A stretch of 6,466 bases of DNA from Spirochaetales bacterium. Its GTDB lineage: Bacteria; Spirochaetota; Spirochaetia; DSM-27196; SLST01. Made by a program: the position numbers and the translations under genes. Shown here one piece after another: positions 1 to 6,466 of the stretch. Positions within the stretch are counted from its first letter, which is position 1. Each line of letters opens with the position of its first letter. The notes below the pieces were generated by a model, which saw nothing but the letters and a program-made list of their open reading frames with translations, made no database searches and was not told the DNA's origin. Location: positions 1 through 6,466 of the forward strand of contig DAOWMR010000160.1 in assembly GCA_030642995.1 (NCBI GenBank), written 5' to 3'.

Positions 1-1
1 C

Positions 2-706
2 CGCCACCTCTCCTACTGGCGCCTCGTCTACCACTGGGAGGTGGAAGAAGAGATTGTGGATCGATTACGAGCCATGGACGAGGCGAACTTCCTCTTCTTC
101 TACGAGGGAGGCGACCAGCTGCTTCCGCTCTATGACTTTGCAGAGAGCTTGAAGGACGATGTGCTGGTCGGCGGAGACCGAGAGCAGATTGACGACTGGC
201 GTGAGTATCGGCAGATCTTCTTTGAGGAAGTGGGGGCATTTCTCGGCGGTACCGCAGAGGAAGACCTGATTGCCGAACTTGACTATGCCATTACCTCCGG
301 CGAGCTGCCGCCTGAGCTCGTGGAAACCTACGAGATCATCAAGGAAGAGGCGCGTGTCATCTTTGCCGAAACGCGCGAGAGATACGATGTCTTCATGGAG
401 AATCGACGGGTGCTCCAGGACGAGGTGTCCGACAGTTTCGTGATCATCGGTTGGACCGGGACGTCCACTACCGATATCGGCGTCAATCCGTTTGAGCACG
501 AGTACATGAATGTCGGCACCCACGCGGCGGTCGTCAATACCATCCTCAATGAGGACTTTCTGGACGACCTGCCGTGGTGGATTCCGTTTGCGGGAGCGGT
601 GGTGCTTGGAACCCGCCGCCATCCTGGGCACTTGCATCCTTGTCCCGCACCTGGAGCCGGCTGTTTGGAAACAGATCGATTCGGGATCCGTCGGAAAGAA
701 GAATGA
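2..706 (+). CDS. CHASE2-domain sensor protein, 5' partial and apparently 3'-truncated
   Basis: The frame is open from base 2, so the true start lies outside the window; the GTG at 41 is internal, with no room for a ribosome binding site. The visible 234 residues begin with a long acidic, helix-rich stretch (base 40 to about 430), probably an insert in a CHASE2 extracytoplasmic sensor. The distal CHASE2 core follows: a hydrophobic strand FVIIGWTGTSTTD, then NVGTHAAVVNTIL, the position where family members read GVEIHANxxNTxL. The start of a membrane helix (LPWWIPFAGAVVLG) ends near 610. A complete relative would continue through two or three membrane helices and normally into an output domain such as a nucleotidyl cyclase. 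Instead the last 31 residues are Pro-, Arg- and Cys-rich, antisense to the FecR-like gene and unlike any membrane helix. I infer a 3' truncation, with the missing output domain unknown. CHASE2 assignment is fairly secure; cyclase identity is a guess from the second CHASE2 gene nearby. Confidence 0.72.
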   Translation, partial: RHLSYWRLVYHWEVEEEIVDRLRAMDEANFLFFYEGGDQLLPLYDFAESLKDDVLVGGDREQIDDWREYRQIFFEEVGAFLGGTAEEDLIAELDYAITSGELPPELVETYEIIKEEARVIFAETRERYDVFMENRRVLQDEVSDSFVIIGWTGTSTTDIGVNPFEHEYMNVGTHAAVVNTILNEDFLDDLPWWIPFAGAVVLGTRRHPGHLHPCPAPGAGCLETDRFGIRRKEE

Positions 707-908
707 GCACCGTGCCGTTGGTCCCGGTGCTCACCACGTCCCCGGGGTTGAGCGGCTGACCGGTGACGGCCGGCTCGGCAAGCTCTGAGCCTGAGAACAC
801 CACGGTCACGGTGCCGGACTGCTCGAGGATCACCGCGTTGTCGGCGGCCACGATGAGCACCCCGCAGAGAAAGAGAAGGACAATGAGGAGTGTCGATCTA
901 CGATTCAT
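546..908 (-). CDS. Small secreted FecR-like domain protein, apparently C-terminally truncated
   Basis: This predicted 120-residue protein starts at the ATG at 908, inside the end of the cyclase gene (11-nt overlap). A GAGG motif five bases upstream decides this start over the longer in-frame one at 971. Residues 1-21 (MNRRS, then a run of Leu/Val/Ile) form a signal peptide or anchor; Cys15 lacks a normal lipobox context. Residues 31-88 match the first half of a FecR-type domain: a variable strand, NPGDVVSTG, then LLSDGSRIDLFPNSRLQV, where the family reads DGS.xxL.PNSRL. FecR domains are periplasmic ligand or signal modules, also found away from iron transport. The second half, usually ending in a TPxAxxGVRGT-like motif, is missing. 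After about residue 93 the sequence turns Pro/Gln/Thr-rich and is antisense to the opposing CHASE2 gene, so the native end is probably lost. No iron-related function should be assumed; a partner role for the CHASE2 cyclase is inferred from the operon. Confidence 0.72.
   Translation of the reverse strand: MNRRSTLLIVLLFLCGVLIVAADNAVILEQSGTVTVVFSGSELAEPAVTGQPLNPGDVVSTGTNGTVLILLSDGSRIDLFPNSRLQVRDKDASAQDGGGFQAPPLPQTESTTAGRPESPH
608..640. other. Probable rearrangement or assembly junction joining two truncated genes tail to tail
   Basis: Family-like sequence of the plus-strand CHASE2 protein stops near 610, in the middle of a membrane helix. Family-like sequence of the minus-strand FecR-like protein stops near 630, in the middle of its domain. 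The conserved portions do not overlap, and each frame then continues only in the antisense of the other until a chance stop (706 on plus, 546 on minus). This is what a breakpoint would leave. No insertion-sequence ends or target duplications are seen, so an inversion, a deletion with inversion, or a chimeric contig are all possible. The exact base cannot be fixed without an intact relative. Confidence 0.6.
661..674. repeat. Short perfect inverted repeat close to the junction
   Basis: CTGTTT and AAACAG flank a two-base centre (GG). The repeat lies in the FecR-like codons for LFPNS, about 25-50 bases from the proposed junction. It may be chance, although short palindromes can promote fold-back joining. 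Confidence 0.4.
704..733. repeat. 9-bp inverted repeat with 12-base loop inside the FecR-like gene
   Basis: TGAGCACCG (704-712) pairs perfectly with CGGTGCTCA (725-733). It lies within the codons for the conserved STGTNGTVLI stretch, and no T-run follows on either strand, so a terminator is unlikely. It probably arises from repeated GGC/ACC/GTG codons. Confidence 0.4.
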
Positions 909-2736
909 GATTACCTCGCAAGCCCGTGACGCTGTGAACCACAATCTTCTCGCTCTTGCCCTTGACTGCAACCGGCGCGAACGTGTCTACCGTGATCAAC
1001 TCTTTCACATCCTGATAGACTTCGTCGCTGATCAGGAGATCTGTTTCCAGGGTGCGGGTAAGCCCCTCAATCCTCGAGCTTACGTTCACGGCGTCCCCGA
1101 TCACAGTGTATTCCATCTGACGAGGTGAACCAATGTTGCCGACCAGCACCCGTCCCTTGTGAAGTCCCATCCCTATCCCGATGGCCGGCTTGCCCTGCTG
1201 CTCGCGCTTCTCGTTGAACAACTCCAGTGCCGTTCGCATGTCCAGGCACGCCCGAACCGCGCGCTCAGAAGCATTCGTGAGCGGGACCGGTGCACCGTAG
1301 AACGCCATGATTGCGTCGCCGATGTACTTATTCACGGTGCCGCCGCATCGGAAGATGATATCGGTCATTTCAGTGAAGTATTCGTTGAGCATCTCAACGA
1401 CATCCGCCGGGCTCATTGATTCTGACAGCGGTGTGAACCCGCAGATATCCGAGAAGAAGATAACCACCTCTCGCGTCTCCCCTCCCAACTCAATTGCACG
1501 GCCGCTGTCAAGAATAGAGTCAACCACCTCCCGGGAGACGAACCGGGAGAAGGTGGAGCGTACCTTCCGCCGTTGTTTCTCCACGACGAGATATCGATAG
1601 AGGACCGACCCGACCCACAGGAGGATGACCGTGAGTATCGGGTCAAACATGTCCAGGATAGTTCCGGCCATCGAATGAAGAACAATGGCGACGACGCCGT
1701 AGAGCACAGCTACGATAACGGCGACCAGGAGTCCGATAGCGGGCTTGAGCCGGACCAGGACCAGTGCTCCGCCAGTCACCAGCGCGAGGAGAATGACAAA
1801 ATCGATACTGCGCCCGGTGTCGATGAGGTAGTTCCCGCTGTAGATCGTATTGAGGATATTCGCGTGGATCTCCACACCGTAGAGACCGGATTCCGACTCC
1901 ACGGGAGTGAGAAAGAGGTCGTGGGATTCCTTGAAGAACGCGCCGATCAGGACAATTGCATTGCGGAAGATCTCCGGATCCGCAGTGCCGTCAATCACCT
2001 GGTAGAAGGGCACGGTACGGAAAGAGCCGGCTGGAGCGTAGTCGATGAGGAGCGTGTTGTCTGCCAAGGCCGGGATGTTGAATGTGCCGGCCACGATTCC
2101 GTCATCAGTTCGGCTGACGCCTGCTCCGCTGTATGCACCGAGAATTTCCAGCGCAAAGGCGTATTGATTGGCGCCGGTCGTGGCGTCTGTGGGGACGATC
2201 CTTCGAACGTAGCCGTCCTGATCGCTCAAGAAGTTGATGAACCCGACCGAGCGAGCGCCCTCGTCAAACTCCGGAAGCGGCACGTCGTAGTAGTCGATCT
2301 GGATCTCCCCCTGAACCCGCCGATCAAACTTGGCGGGCAAGATGACGTTACCGGCCTCGGTTATTGCTGCTTCGAGAGCGGCGTCTTCAGCAGGGATGTA
2401 CCCGCGATCCCCCATCATGATGTCCAGCCCGATGACCCGAGCGCCGGCATCGTTGAGAGAGAGAATCGCCTGGGCGAGGATTTCCCTCGGCCACGGCCAC
2501 CGGATGTTGATCTGGTCAAATGAGACATCATCAATGGTGACGATCACTACCGGAGCCACAACGTCGGCGCCGCCTGAGAGCGCGGTGCGAAGATCGCGCG
2601 TCTTCAGTTCGAGCACCTTCGAGAACGGAAAGATCACCACGATCAGCATCACGGCCACCGCCACAACCCCGGCGGCGATGAGCGGCCGAGCGCCTTGCGC
2701 ACGCTTCATGGCGGGACCTGTCACTTGCTCTTTCAT
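898..2736 (-). CDS. CHASE2-domain class III adenylate/guanylate cyclase, membrane sensor
   Basis: This 612-residue membrane protein is predicted to convert ATP (or GTP) to a cyclic nucleotide in response to an extracytoplasmic signal. An N-terminal helix (residues 19-38) leads to a CHASE2 sensor (about 43-305) with typical segments VIGLDIMM, VGFINFLSDQDGYVRR and GVEIHANILNT. Three helices follow (about 311-330, 333-353, 360-384), then a short linker and the catalytic domain (about 420-600). Metal-binding aspartates are D430 (FFSDICGFT) and D474 (KYIGD). K470 and T544 sit at the base-selecting positions; N551 and R555 (NVSSRIEG) are the transition-state pair. The Lys/Thr pair is typical of class IIIb adenylate cyclases such as cyanobacterial CyaC, so cAMP is the likelier product. 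All catalytic positions are present, so the enzyme should be active as a dimer. The start at 2736 overlaps the CHAT gene stop as ATGA and has GGAG seven bases upstream; Met10 is an alternative start with a weaker site. Confidence 0.95.
   Translation of the reverse strand: MKEQVTGPAMKRAQGARPLIAAGVVAVAVMLIVVIFPFSKVLELKTRDLRTALSGGADVVAPVVIVTIDDVSFDQINIRWPWPREILAQAILSLNDAGARVIGLDIMMGDRGYIPAEDAALEAAITEAGNVILPAKFDRRVQGEIQIDYYDVPLPEFDEGARSVGFINFLSDQDGYVRRIVPTDATTGANQYAFALEILGAYSGAGVSRTDDGIVAGTFNIPALADNTLLIDYAPAGSFRTVPFYQVIDGTADPEIFRNAIVLIGAFFKESHDLFLTPVESESGLYGVEIHANILNTIYSGNYLIDTGRSIDFVILLALVTGGALVLVRLKPAIGLLVAVIVAVLYGVVAIVLHSMAGTILDMFDPILTVILLWVGSVLYRYLVVEKQRRKVRSTFSRFVSREVVDSILDSGRAIELGGETREVVIFFSDICGFTPLSESMSPADVVEMLNEYFTEMTDIIFRCGGTVNKYIGDAIMAFYGAPVPLTNASERAVRACLDMRTALELFNEKREQQGKPAIGIGMGLHKGRVLVGNIGSPRQMEYTVIGDAVNVSSRIEGLTRTLETDLLISDEVYQDVKELITVDTFAPVAVKGKSEKIVVHSVTGLRGNHES
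909..917 (-). promoter_or_regulatory. Ribosome binding site of the FecR-like gene within the cyclase gene end
   Basis: On the minus strand GAGG (917-914) is followed by five bases and the ATG at 908. The site lies in the last codons of the cyclase gene, whose TAG is at 900-898. It fixes the FecR-like start at the residue that opens a clean signal peptide. Confidence 0.7.
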
Positions 2737-5700
2737 CGTCCGGCTCCAAAGTCTCCGTAGAACACGAACGGCGCCCAGAAGAATGGATTGGCGTACCGAT
2801 CGTCCTGGAGAAATGATCGTTTCATGGCGGACATCGCCTGGGCGTATCCCAGTCCCTGGTCCTGAACCATCGAATAGAGTCCCGTCATGAACGCCCTGGT
2901 CGACTCATCGGCCACTTGCCAGAGGGATACTGAAAGGGCGTTTGCACCGGCAATCAGGAATGCCTGGGTCAGACCGACAACGCCCTCTCCCTGGTAGACC
3001 TTCCCGAGACCGGTCTCACAGGCCGAAAGATTGACGAAATCGGCCGCAAGATCCAGTCCCGATATCTCCCGCATGGTCAGGTACCCATCTTCGCTCCCGT
3101 CATCCTCGACGAATTGCGACAGGACCACCGCCGAGAGTTCGGGGACTTCCGGCACGACGATGCCGTGGGTGGCGAAGTGGATCACCGCGTAGTTGGAGAG
3201 CGTTCCGTCGTCGGATAGCTTCTTCACGAAGGACTCGGTCACCTCGCTGCCGGTGTAGATCTCCGCACCTTCAACGATCCCCTCCAGTAGCTTGACCTCT
3301 TCCAGAGTACCCGGAAGGTTCTGCCAAGTGTCCATTCCCATTCGGGAGTAGGCGCCCCGGGTGCTTTCGCCGCTCGTAATCAGATCCGCCACTTCCTGTC
3401 GAATCCCCTCCAGATCGCCAACAGCCACCGCGCCGTCTTCCCTGGGACCCGCCGAGCCCGGCAGCCCGGACGTGGACGGCGCCTCGTAGACGGCCCCACC
3501 AAAGGCCAGAAGGGGCAGTCGTAATGCCGGCCGGCCGCGCCTGATGCTTCGAAGCGCCACGACCAGGGACTGCGCGTAGGAGATGTCAAAACGCTCGATC
3601 AGATATCGATCATGAGTTTCCCGAAAGGTCTCAAACGGTACGACGCCGAGCAGGCCGTCGGGAACGATGATGAGGGATGTGATTCCCTCAAGCCGCTCCT
3701 CCATTGGGCCCACGGTCAGCGAATAGAGGTACCGCCCGATCTCATCGATCGCCTCGCTGTCCTGCCGGGAGAGCACAGGCCTCGCGAGCAGGGCGCGGTA
3801 GTAGATAATGAGCCCCTCGAGATGGTCGCCGTCCGGGGCTTGAGTCCGGCGGATGATCTGGCGGCCGTAACGGTCGTAGAGTTCGTCGATGTGGTCGAAG
3901 TTCAGGAGCACTGCGCGACCGGCAACCTGCTCGTTGTTCAGCAGGATGACCTGGTATGACAGGGAGTCGAGTCGGGCAACGGAAAGCAGCGCAGTGGAAG
4001 AGTCGAGTTCCTCCTGAAACTCCAGCAGCGTGTCGTAGTCAAATGATGTGTCGGCGAGGTTCTCACCCATCTGCTCAAGGAGGTACTTTGCCTTGGACAG
4101 CTCCAGTGCATAAAGGCTCCTCCAGATCTGCCCGTCAAAGAGGTAGGCTCTCGCCAGACTGCGATAGACGGCAATCTGGTTCTGCAGGTATTCCCGGCGA
4201 ACCGATCCGCTCGCCGTTTCCCGCAACTTCTCCTGAATCGCCACCGCCTCCTCGAAATAGTCGGCCGACCTGGCATAGCGGCCCATGTCGAAGTAGGCAT
4301 CACCCAGATTGGCCAGCGCACTGGCCTCCTCGCGCCGCTCCCCAATCGATCTCCAGTACTCCAGCCCTTCGGCGAAGTAAGGCACCGACTCGGCCGGCCT
4401 GCCGCTCAAGAGGAGGATCAGACCGATGTTGTTCTTCCGGATGTTGATGCCGCGAAGATTGCGGATCTCGTTGTCAATGCGAAGCGCCTGCCCGTAGAGA
4501 TCCCTCGCCCTGTCAAGATCATCCAGCTCGCGGTACGCCTCCCCGAGATTGCTCAGATTGATCGCGCGAGCCGCGGCATCGTCCAATTGGGTATTGAGAT
4601 CGAACGCTCGCCGGTAAAGATCGATTGAACCCGCCGGGTCCCCCGCCTGTCGCACTGCCTGCCCCATGTTGTTGTAAACCGATGCCAGCCCCTCAATATC
4701 ATCGATGCCGGCAAACAGCTCTTCCGCCTCCCGGTAGTAGGAGCGGCTCCTCTCGAACCATCCCCACGCCCGGTAGAGTTCTCCCATGCTGTTGAGGATG
4801 CTCCCCCGCACGTCAGTCGATTCATCCCCGGATGCTATCTGGAGTGCGTCCTCAAACGTGGCCAACGACACGTCAAACCGGGAGAGGGCGGCCTGGGCCT
4901 GGCCAATGTTGTGGGCGTGAATTGCCTCGTCCCGGGTCACCGCCAACCCGCAGGAGATGGCCCGGGCAGACTGATAGTAGTCGATTGCAGATTCGTACTC
5001 CTGAATGGAATAGTGAAACGTGCCGATGTTGTTCAGCACATGCATGAGTTCGCCTCGCCGCCCTTCCGACTCGTAAATCGGGATGAAACGCTGGAGGACG
5101 GTGATCAGTTTCTCGTACTGATTCCGGCCGGTGTAGAGGTAGCCCAGGAATCCCACCGAGTCCTCCGCGTCTTCCAGCTCTCCTAGTTCCAGGCTGATGG
5201 CCAGGCTCCGCTCCACTACGCCCGCGGCCGCGGTCTCCCGCCCCGCTTCCTCGAGGGCAACCCCAAGGTTTAGCAGGATAATTGCCTGGTCTTGGCGGTT
5301 CCCAAGTTTTTCCTGCAACTCCAGCGCATCTTCGTAGGCCGCCACGGCCTCGCCGTACGCTCCGGCATAGTAGAGAAGCAGGCCGTAATCGTTGAGTGCA
5401 AGCGCCAGGTTTTCCTCATCGTCGGTTCCGGAATAGGCATCCACGAGCTTCCTCGTGGCCTCAAGTGCGCCTGTCTCGTCACCGGCCTGTTCATAGATCC
5501 AGGCCAGGCTGTCGTAGGCGGCAATGATGAACTCGGGAATCCCGAGCGACAGCGCAATCCGCAGCGATTGTTCGTAGTACTCGGCGCCACGTTCATAGTC
5601 GCCGACGCTCGCGTGCAGAAATCCAAAGTATGCGAGCACGCGAGACTCGTCTTCCCTGCTTCGGGTCTGCCGGGCCATCGTCAGTGATCGGTCAAAGTAA

Positions 5701-6455
5701 TCGAGGGCCAACTCGTTCTCGCCAATGTCAAAAGAGATCTTGCCGATCCAACCGTAATGCTGGGAAAGCTCCACCGATCTGCCCGCCGGCTCCAGGAGAG
5801 CCGCGGCCTCCTCGTAATCGGTCAGCGCCGCTGAGAATCGTTCCAGGTAGTAGTATGCGTTGCCCCGCATCGCGTGCAACCACGCCAGCTCGGCAGGGGA
5901 TCGGCGTGCCCCCCGTCCGGTTGCCGCACGGCTCAACGCATCGTCGAAAACCGCAAACGCCTCCTCGTAGAGTCCGGCGAGAGTCAGAACATACCCTGCG
6001 TACTCGGTGCTCTGCCTGGCCTGCGTGGAATTGCCCACCTCCCGGAAGAACTCCGCGGCACGAAGATACCAGCTCGCCGACGCGGGGTATTCTCCGGTTG
6101 AGTTCTTCAGATTGGCCAATGCCGTGGCCACGTTCGCGCCGAACACTGCATCACCCGCCTCGTCCGCGATCACCAGGGCGCCAACGTAGAAGGCTTCCGC
6201 CTCCTTCAGTCGCCCCAACTGGAAGGATGCTGCACCGGCCCAGAGGCGGGCATTCATCAGCCCCGGCTTGTTCCTCTCCGAGTCCTCTTCGAAGATCTCG
6301 ATACTCTCGGTAAACGCATCGTAAGCGCGGCTGAAATCTCCGCGCTGATAGAACGCAGTGCCCCGGTTGAAGAGAGCCTGCCCGTCCACCTGCTGAGTGA
6401 TGGCCATAGTGAGCGGGAGAAACAAGAAAAGGCAGACCAGCCATGCACGGCGCAT
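2733..6455 (-). CDS. Secreted TPR-repeat protein with C-terminal CHAT caspase-like peptidase domain
   Basis: This 1240-residue protein begins with a signal peptide (MRRAWLVC, then a Leu/Phe-rich core to Ala18, likely cleaved after MA). About nineteen helical TPR-like units fill residues 27-790, many with the signature N-x-G-x-x-Y/L and a following A-x-x-x-Y/F-x-x-A/S; their spacing is close to 40 residues. A linker (about 790-890) leads to a CHAT domain (about 890-1238) with IIVPDGLLGVVPFETF, YLIERFDISYAQS, HFATHG and LSACETG. CHAT belongs to the caspase-like clan CD peptidases; H1097 and C1146 form the expected dyad and the terminal NPFFWAPFVFYGD motif is complete, so the peptidase looks active. 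TPRs usually bind partner proteins, which suggests substrate recruitment. The signal peptide places the whole protein in the periplasm, alongside the CHASE2 sensor of the next gene. Only 11 bases precede the start, so its promoter and ribosome site are not visible; the frame stays open there, but the signal peptide supports this start. Confidence 0.95.
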   Translation of the reverse strand: MRRAWLVCLFLFLPLTMAITQQVDGQALFNRGTAFYQRGDFSRAYDAFTESIEIFEEDSERNKPGLMNARLWAGAASFQLGRLKEAEAFYVGALVIADEAGDAVFGANVATALANLKNSTGEYPASASWYLRAAEFFREVGNSTQARQSTEYAGYVLTLAGLYEEAFAVFDDALSRAATGRGARRSPAELAWLHAMRGNAYYYLERFSAALTDYEEAAALLEPAGRSVELSQHYGWIGKISFDIGENELALDYFDRSLTMARQTRSREDESRVLAYFGFLHASVGDYERGAEYYEQSLRIALSLGIPEFIIAAYDSLAWIYEQAGDETGALEATRKLVDAYSGTDDEENLALALNDYGLLLYYAGAYGEAVAAYEDALELQEKLGNRQDQAIILLNLGVALEEAGRETAAAGVVERSLAISLELGELEDAEDSVGFLGYLYTGRNQYEKLITVLQRFIPIYESEGRRGELMHVLNNIGTFHYSIQEYESAIDYYQSARAISCGLAVTRDEAIHAHNIGQAQAALSRFDVSLATFEDALQIASGDESTDVRGSILNSMGELYRAWGWFERSRSYYREAEELFAGIDDIEGLASVYNNMGQAVRQAGDPAGSIDLYRRAFDLNTQLDDAAARAINLSNLGEAYRELDDLDRARDLYGQALRIDNEIRNLRGINIRKNNIGLILLLSGRPAESVPYFAEGLEYWRSIGERREEASALANLGDAYFDMGRYARSADYFEEAVAIQEKLRETASGSVRREYLQNQIAVYRSLARAYLFDGQIWRSLYALELSKAKYLLEQMGENLADTSFDYDTLLEFQEELDSSTALLSVARLDSLSYQVILLNNEQVAGRAVLLNFDHIDELYDRYGRQIIRRTQAPDGDHLEGLIIYYRALLARPVLSRQDSEAIDEIGRYLYSLTVGPMEERLEGITSLIIVPDGLLGVVPFETFRETHDRYLIERFDISYAQSLVVALRSIRRGRPALRLPLLAFGGAVYEAPSTSGLPGSAGPREDGAVAVGDLEGIRQEVADLITSGESTRGAYSRMGMDTWQNLPGTLEEVKLLEGIVEGAEIYTGSEVTESFVKKLSDDGTLSNYAVIHFATHGIVVPEVPELSAVVLSQFVEDDGSEDGYLTMREISGLDLAADFVNLSACETGLGKVYQGEGVVGLTQAFLIAGANALSVSLWQVADESTRAFMTGLYSMVQDQGLGYAQAMSAMKRSFLQDDRYANPFFWAPFVFYGDFGAGR
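2737..2747 (-). promoter_or_regulatory. Ribosome binding site of the cyclase gene within the CHAT gene end
   Basis: On the minus strand GGAG (2747-2744) lies seven bases before the ATG at 2736. The ATG shares bases with the TGA of the CHAT gene (ATGA, 2736-2733). This arrangement supports re-initiation by ribosomes finishing the CHAT gene and favours Met1 over Met10 as the cyclase start. Confidence 0.7.
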
Positions 6456-6466
6456 ACGGGATGATA

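Noticed and set aside
36..60. GTG at 41 preceded by GGGAG as the start of the plus-strand gene
   Set aside because: The purine-rich motif touches the GTG with no spacer, and the frame is open to the window edge, so the gene begins upstream.
540..720. Insertion sequence or transposon end as the cause of the junction
   Set aside because: No transposase fragment, terminal inverted repeat pair or target-site duplication can be seen.
704..733. Rho-independent terminator between the convergent genes
   Set aside because: The stem is followed by no T-run in either direction and lies in conserved FecR-like codons.
909..971. Longer start for the FecR-like gene at 971
   Set aside because: The extra 21 residues are Arg-rich antisense-type sequence ahead of a clean signal peptide, and the good ribosome site serves the ATG at 908.
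1573..2523. A 316-codon plus-strand open frame antisense to the cyclase
   Set aside because: It lies entirely within the cyclase gene, is very rich in Asp, Glu, Arg and Val with no recognisable domain, and is explained by the codon bias of the opposite strand.
5630..6313. A 227-codon plus-strand open frame antisense to the TPR array
   Set aside because: The product is Pro/Arg/Ser-rich without a domain, and the opposite strand encodes clear TPR units throughout.
2733..6455. CRISPR-associated TPR-CHAT (type III-E) or a gasdermin defence locus
   Set aside because: There is no CRISPR array, no Cas7-11-like effector and no small gasdermin-like gene; the signal peptide and the cyclase partner point to membrane signalling instead.

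Overview
The window is GC-rich, densely coding bacterial DNA. It holds a minus-strand three-gene operon, read right to left from 6455 to 546, and the end of a plus-strand gene that enters from the left edge (2-706). Secreted and periplasm-facing domains point to a diderm bacterium. The pairing of CHASE2 cyclases with large TPR proteins and the helical insert in the left CHASE2 protein would suit a spirochaete or a relative. That assignment is inferred from protein style only; there is no rRNA or other marker gene to confirm it.

The operon, in transcription order, has three genes. The first (6455-2733) is a 1240-residue secreted protein with about nineteen TPR-like units followed by a C-terminal CHAT caspase-like peptidase domain, whose His (1097) and Cys (1146) are both present. 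The second (2736-898) is a CHASE2-domain class III nucleotidyl cyclase with an extracytoplasmic sensor, three further membrane helices and a cytoplasmic catalytic domain with its key residues intact. The third (908-546) is a small secreted protein with the first half of a FecR-type domain. The genes overlap by 4 and 11 nt, each with a Shine-Dalgarno-like motif inside the preceding gene, so co-transcription and translational coupling are likely. By predicted topology the CHAT protein, the CHASE2 sensor and the FecR-like protein all face the periplasm, while the cyclase output is in the cytoplasm. A plausible but unproven reading is a transmembrane signalling unit in which periplasmic protein-binding or proteolytic events modulate cyclic nucleotide synthesis.

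The left end is anomalous. A plus-strand CHASE2 protein (2-706, start outside the window) matches the family only up to the first membrane helix after the sensor, near base 610. The opposing FecR-like gene matches its family only down to about base 630. Both genes then read through the antisense of the other. The simplest explanation is a rearrangement or assembly junction near 608-640 that cuts two cyclase-type loci and joins them tail to tail. No mobile element, tRNA, rRNA or CRISPR array is visible. There is no gene-free stretch longer than about 300 bases.
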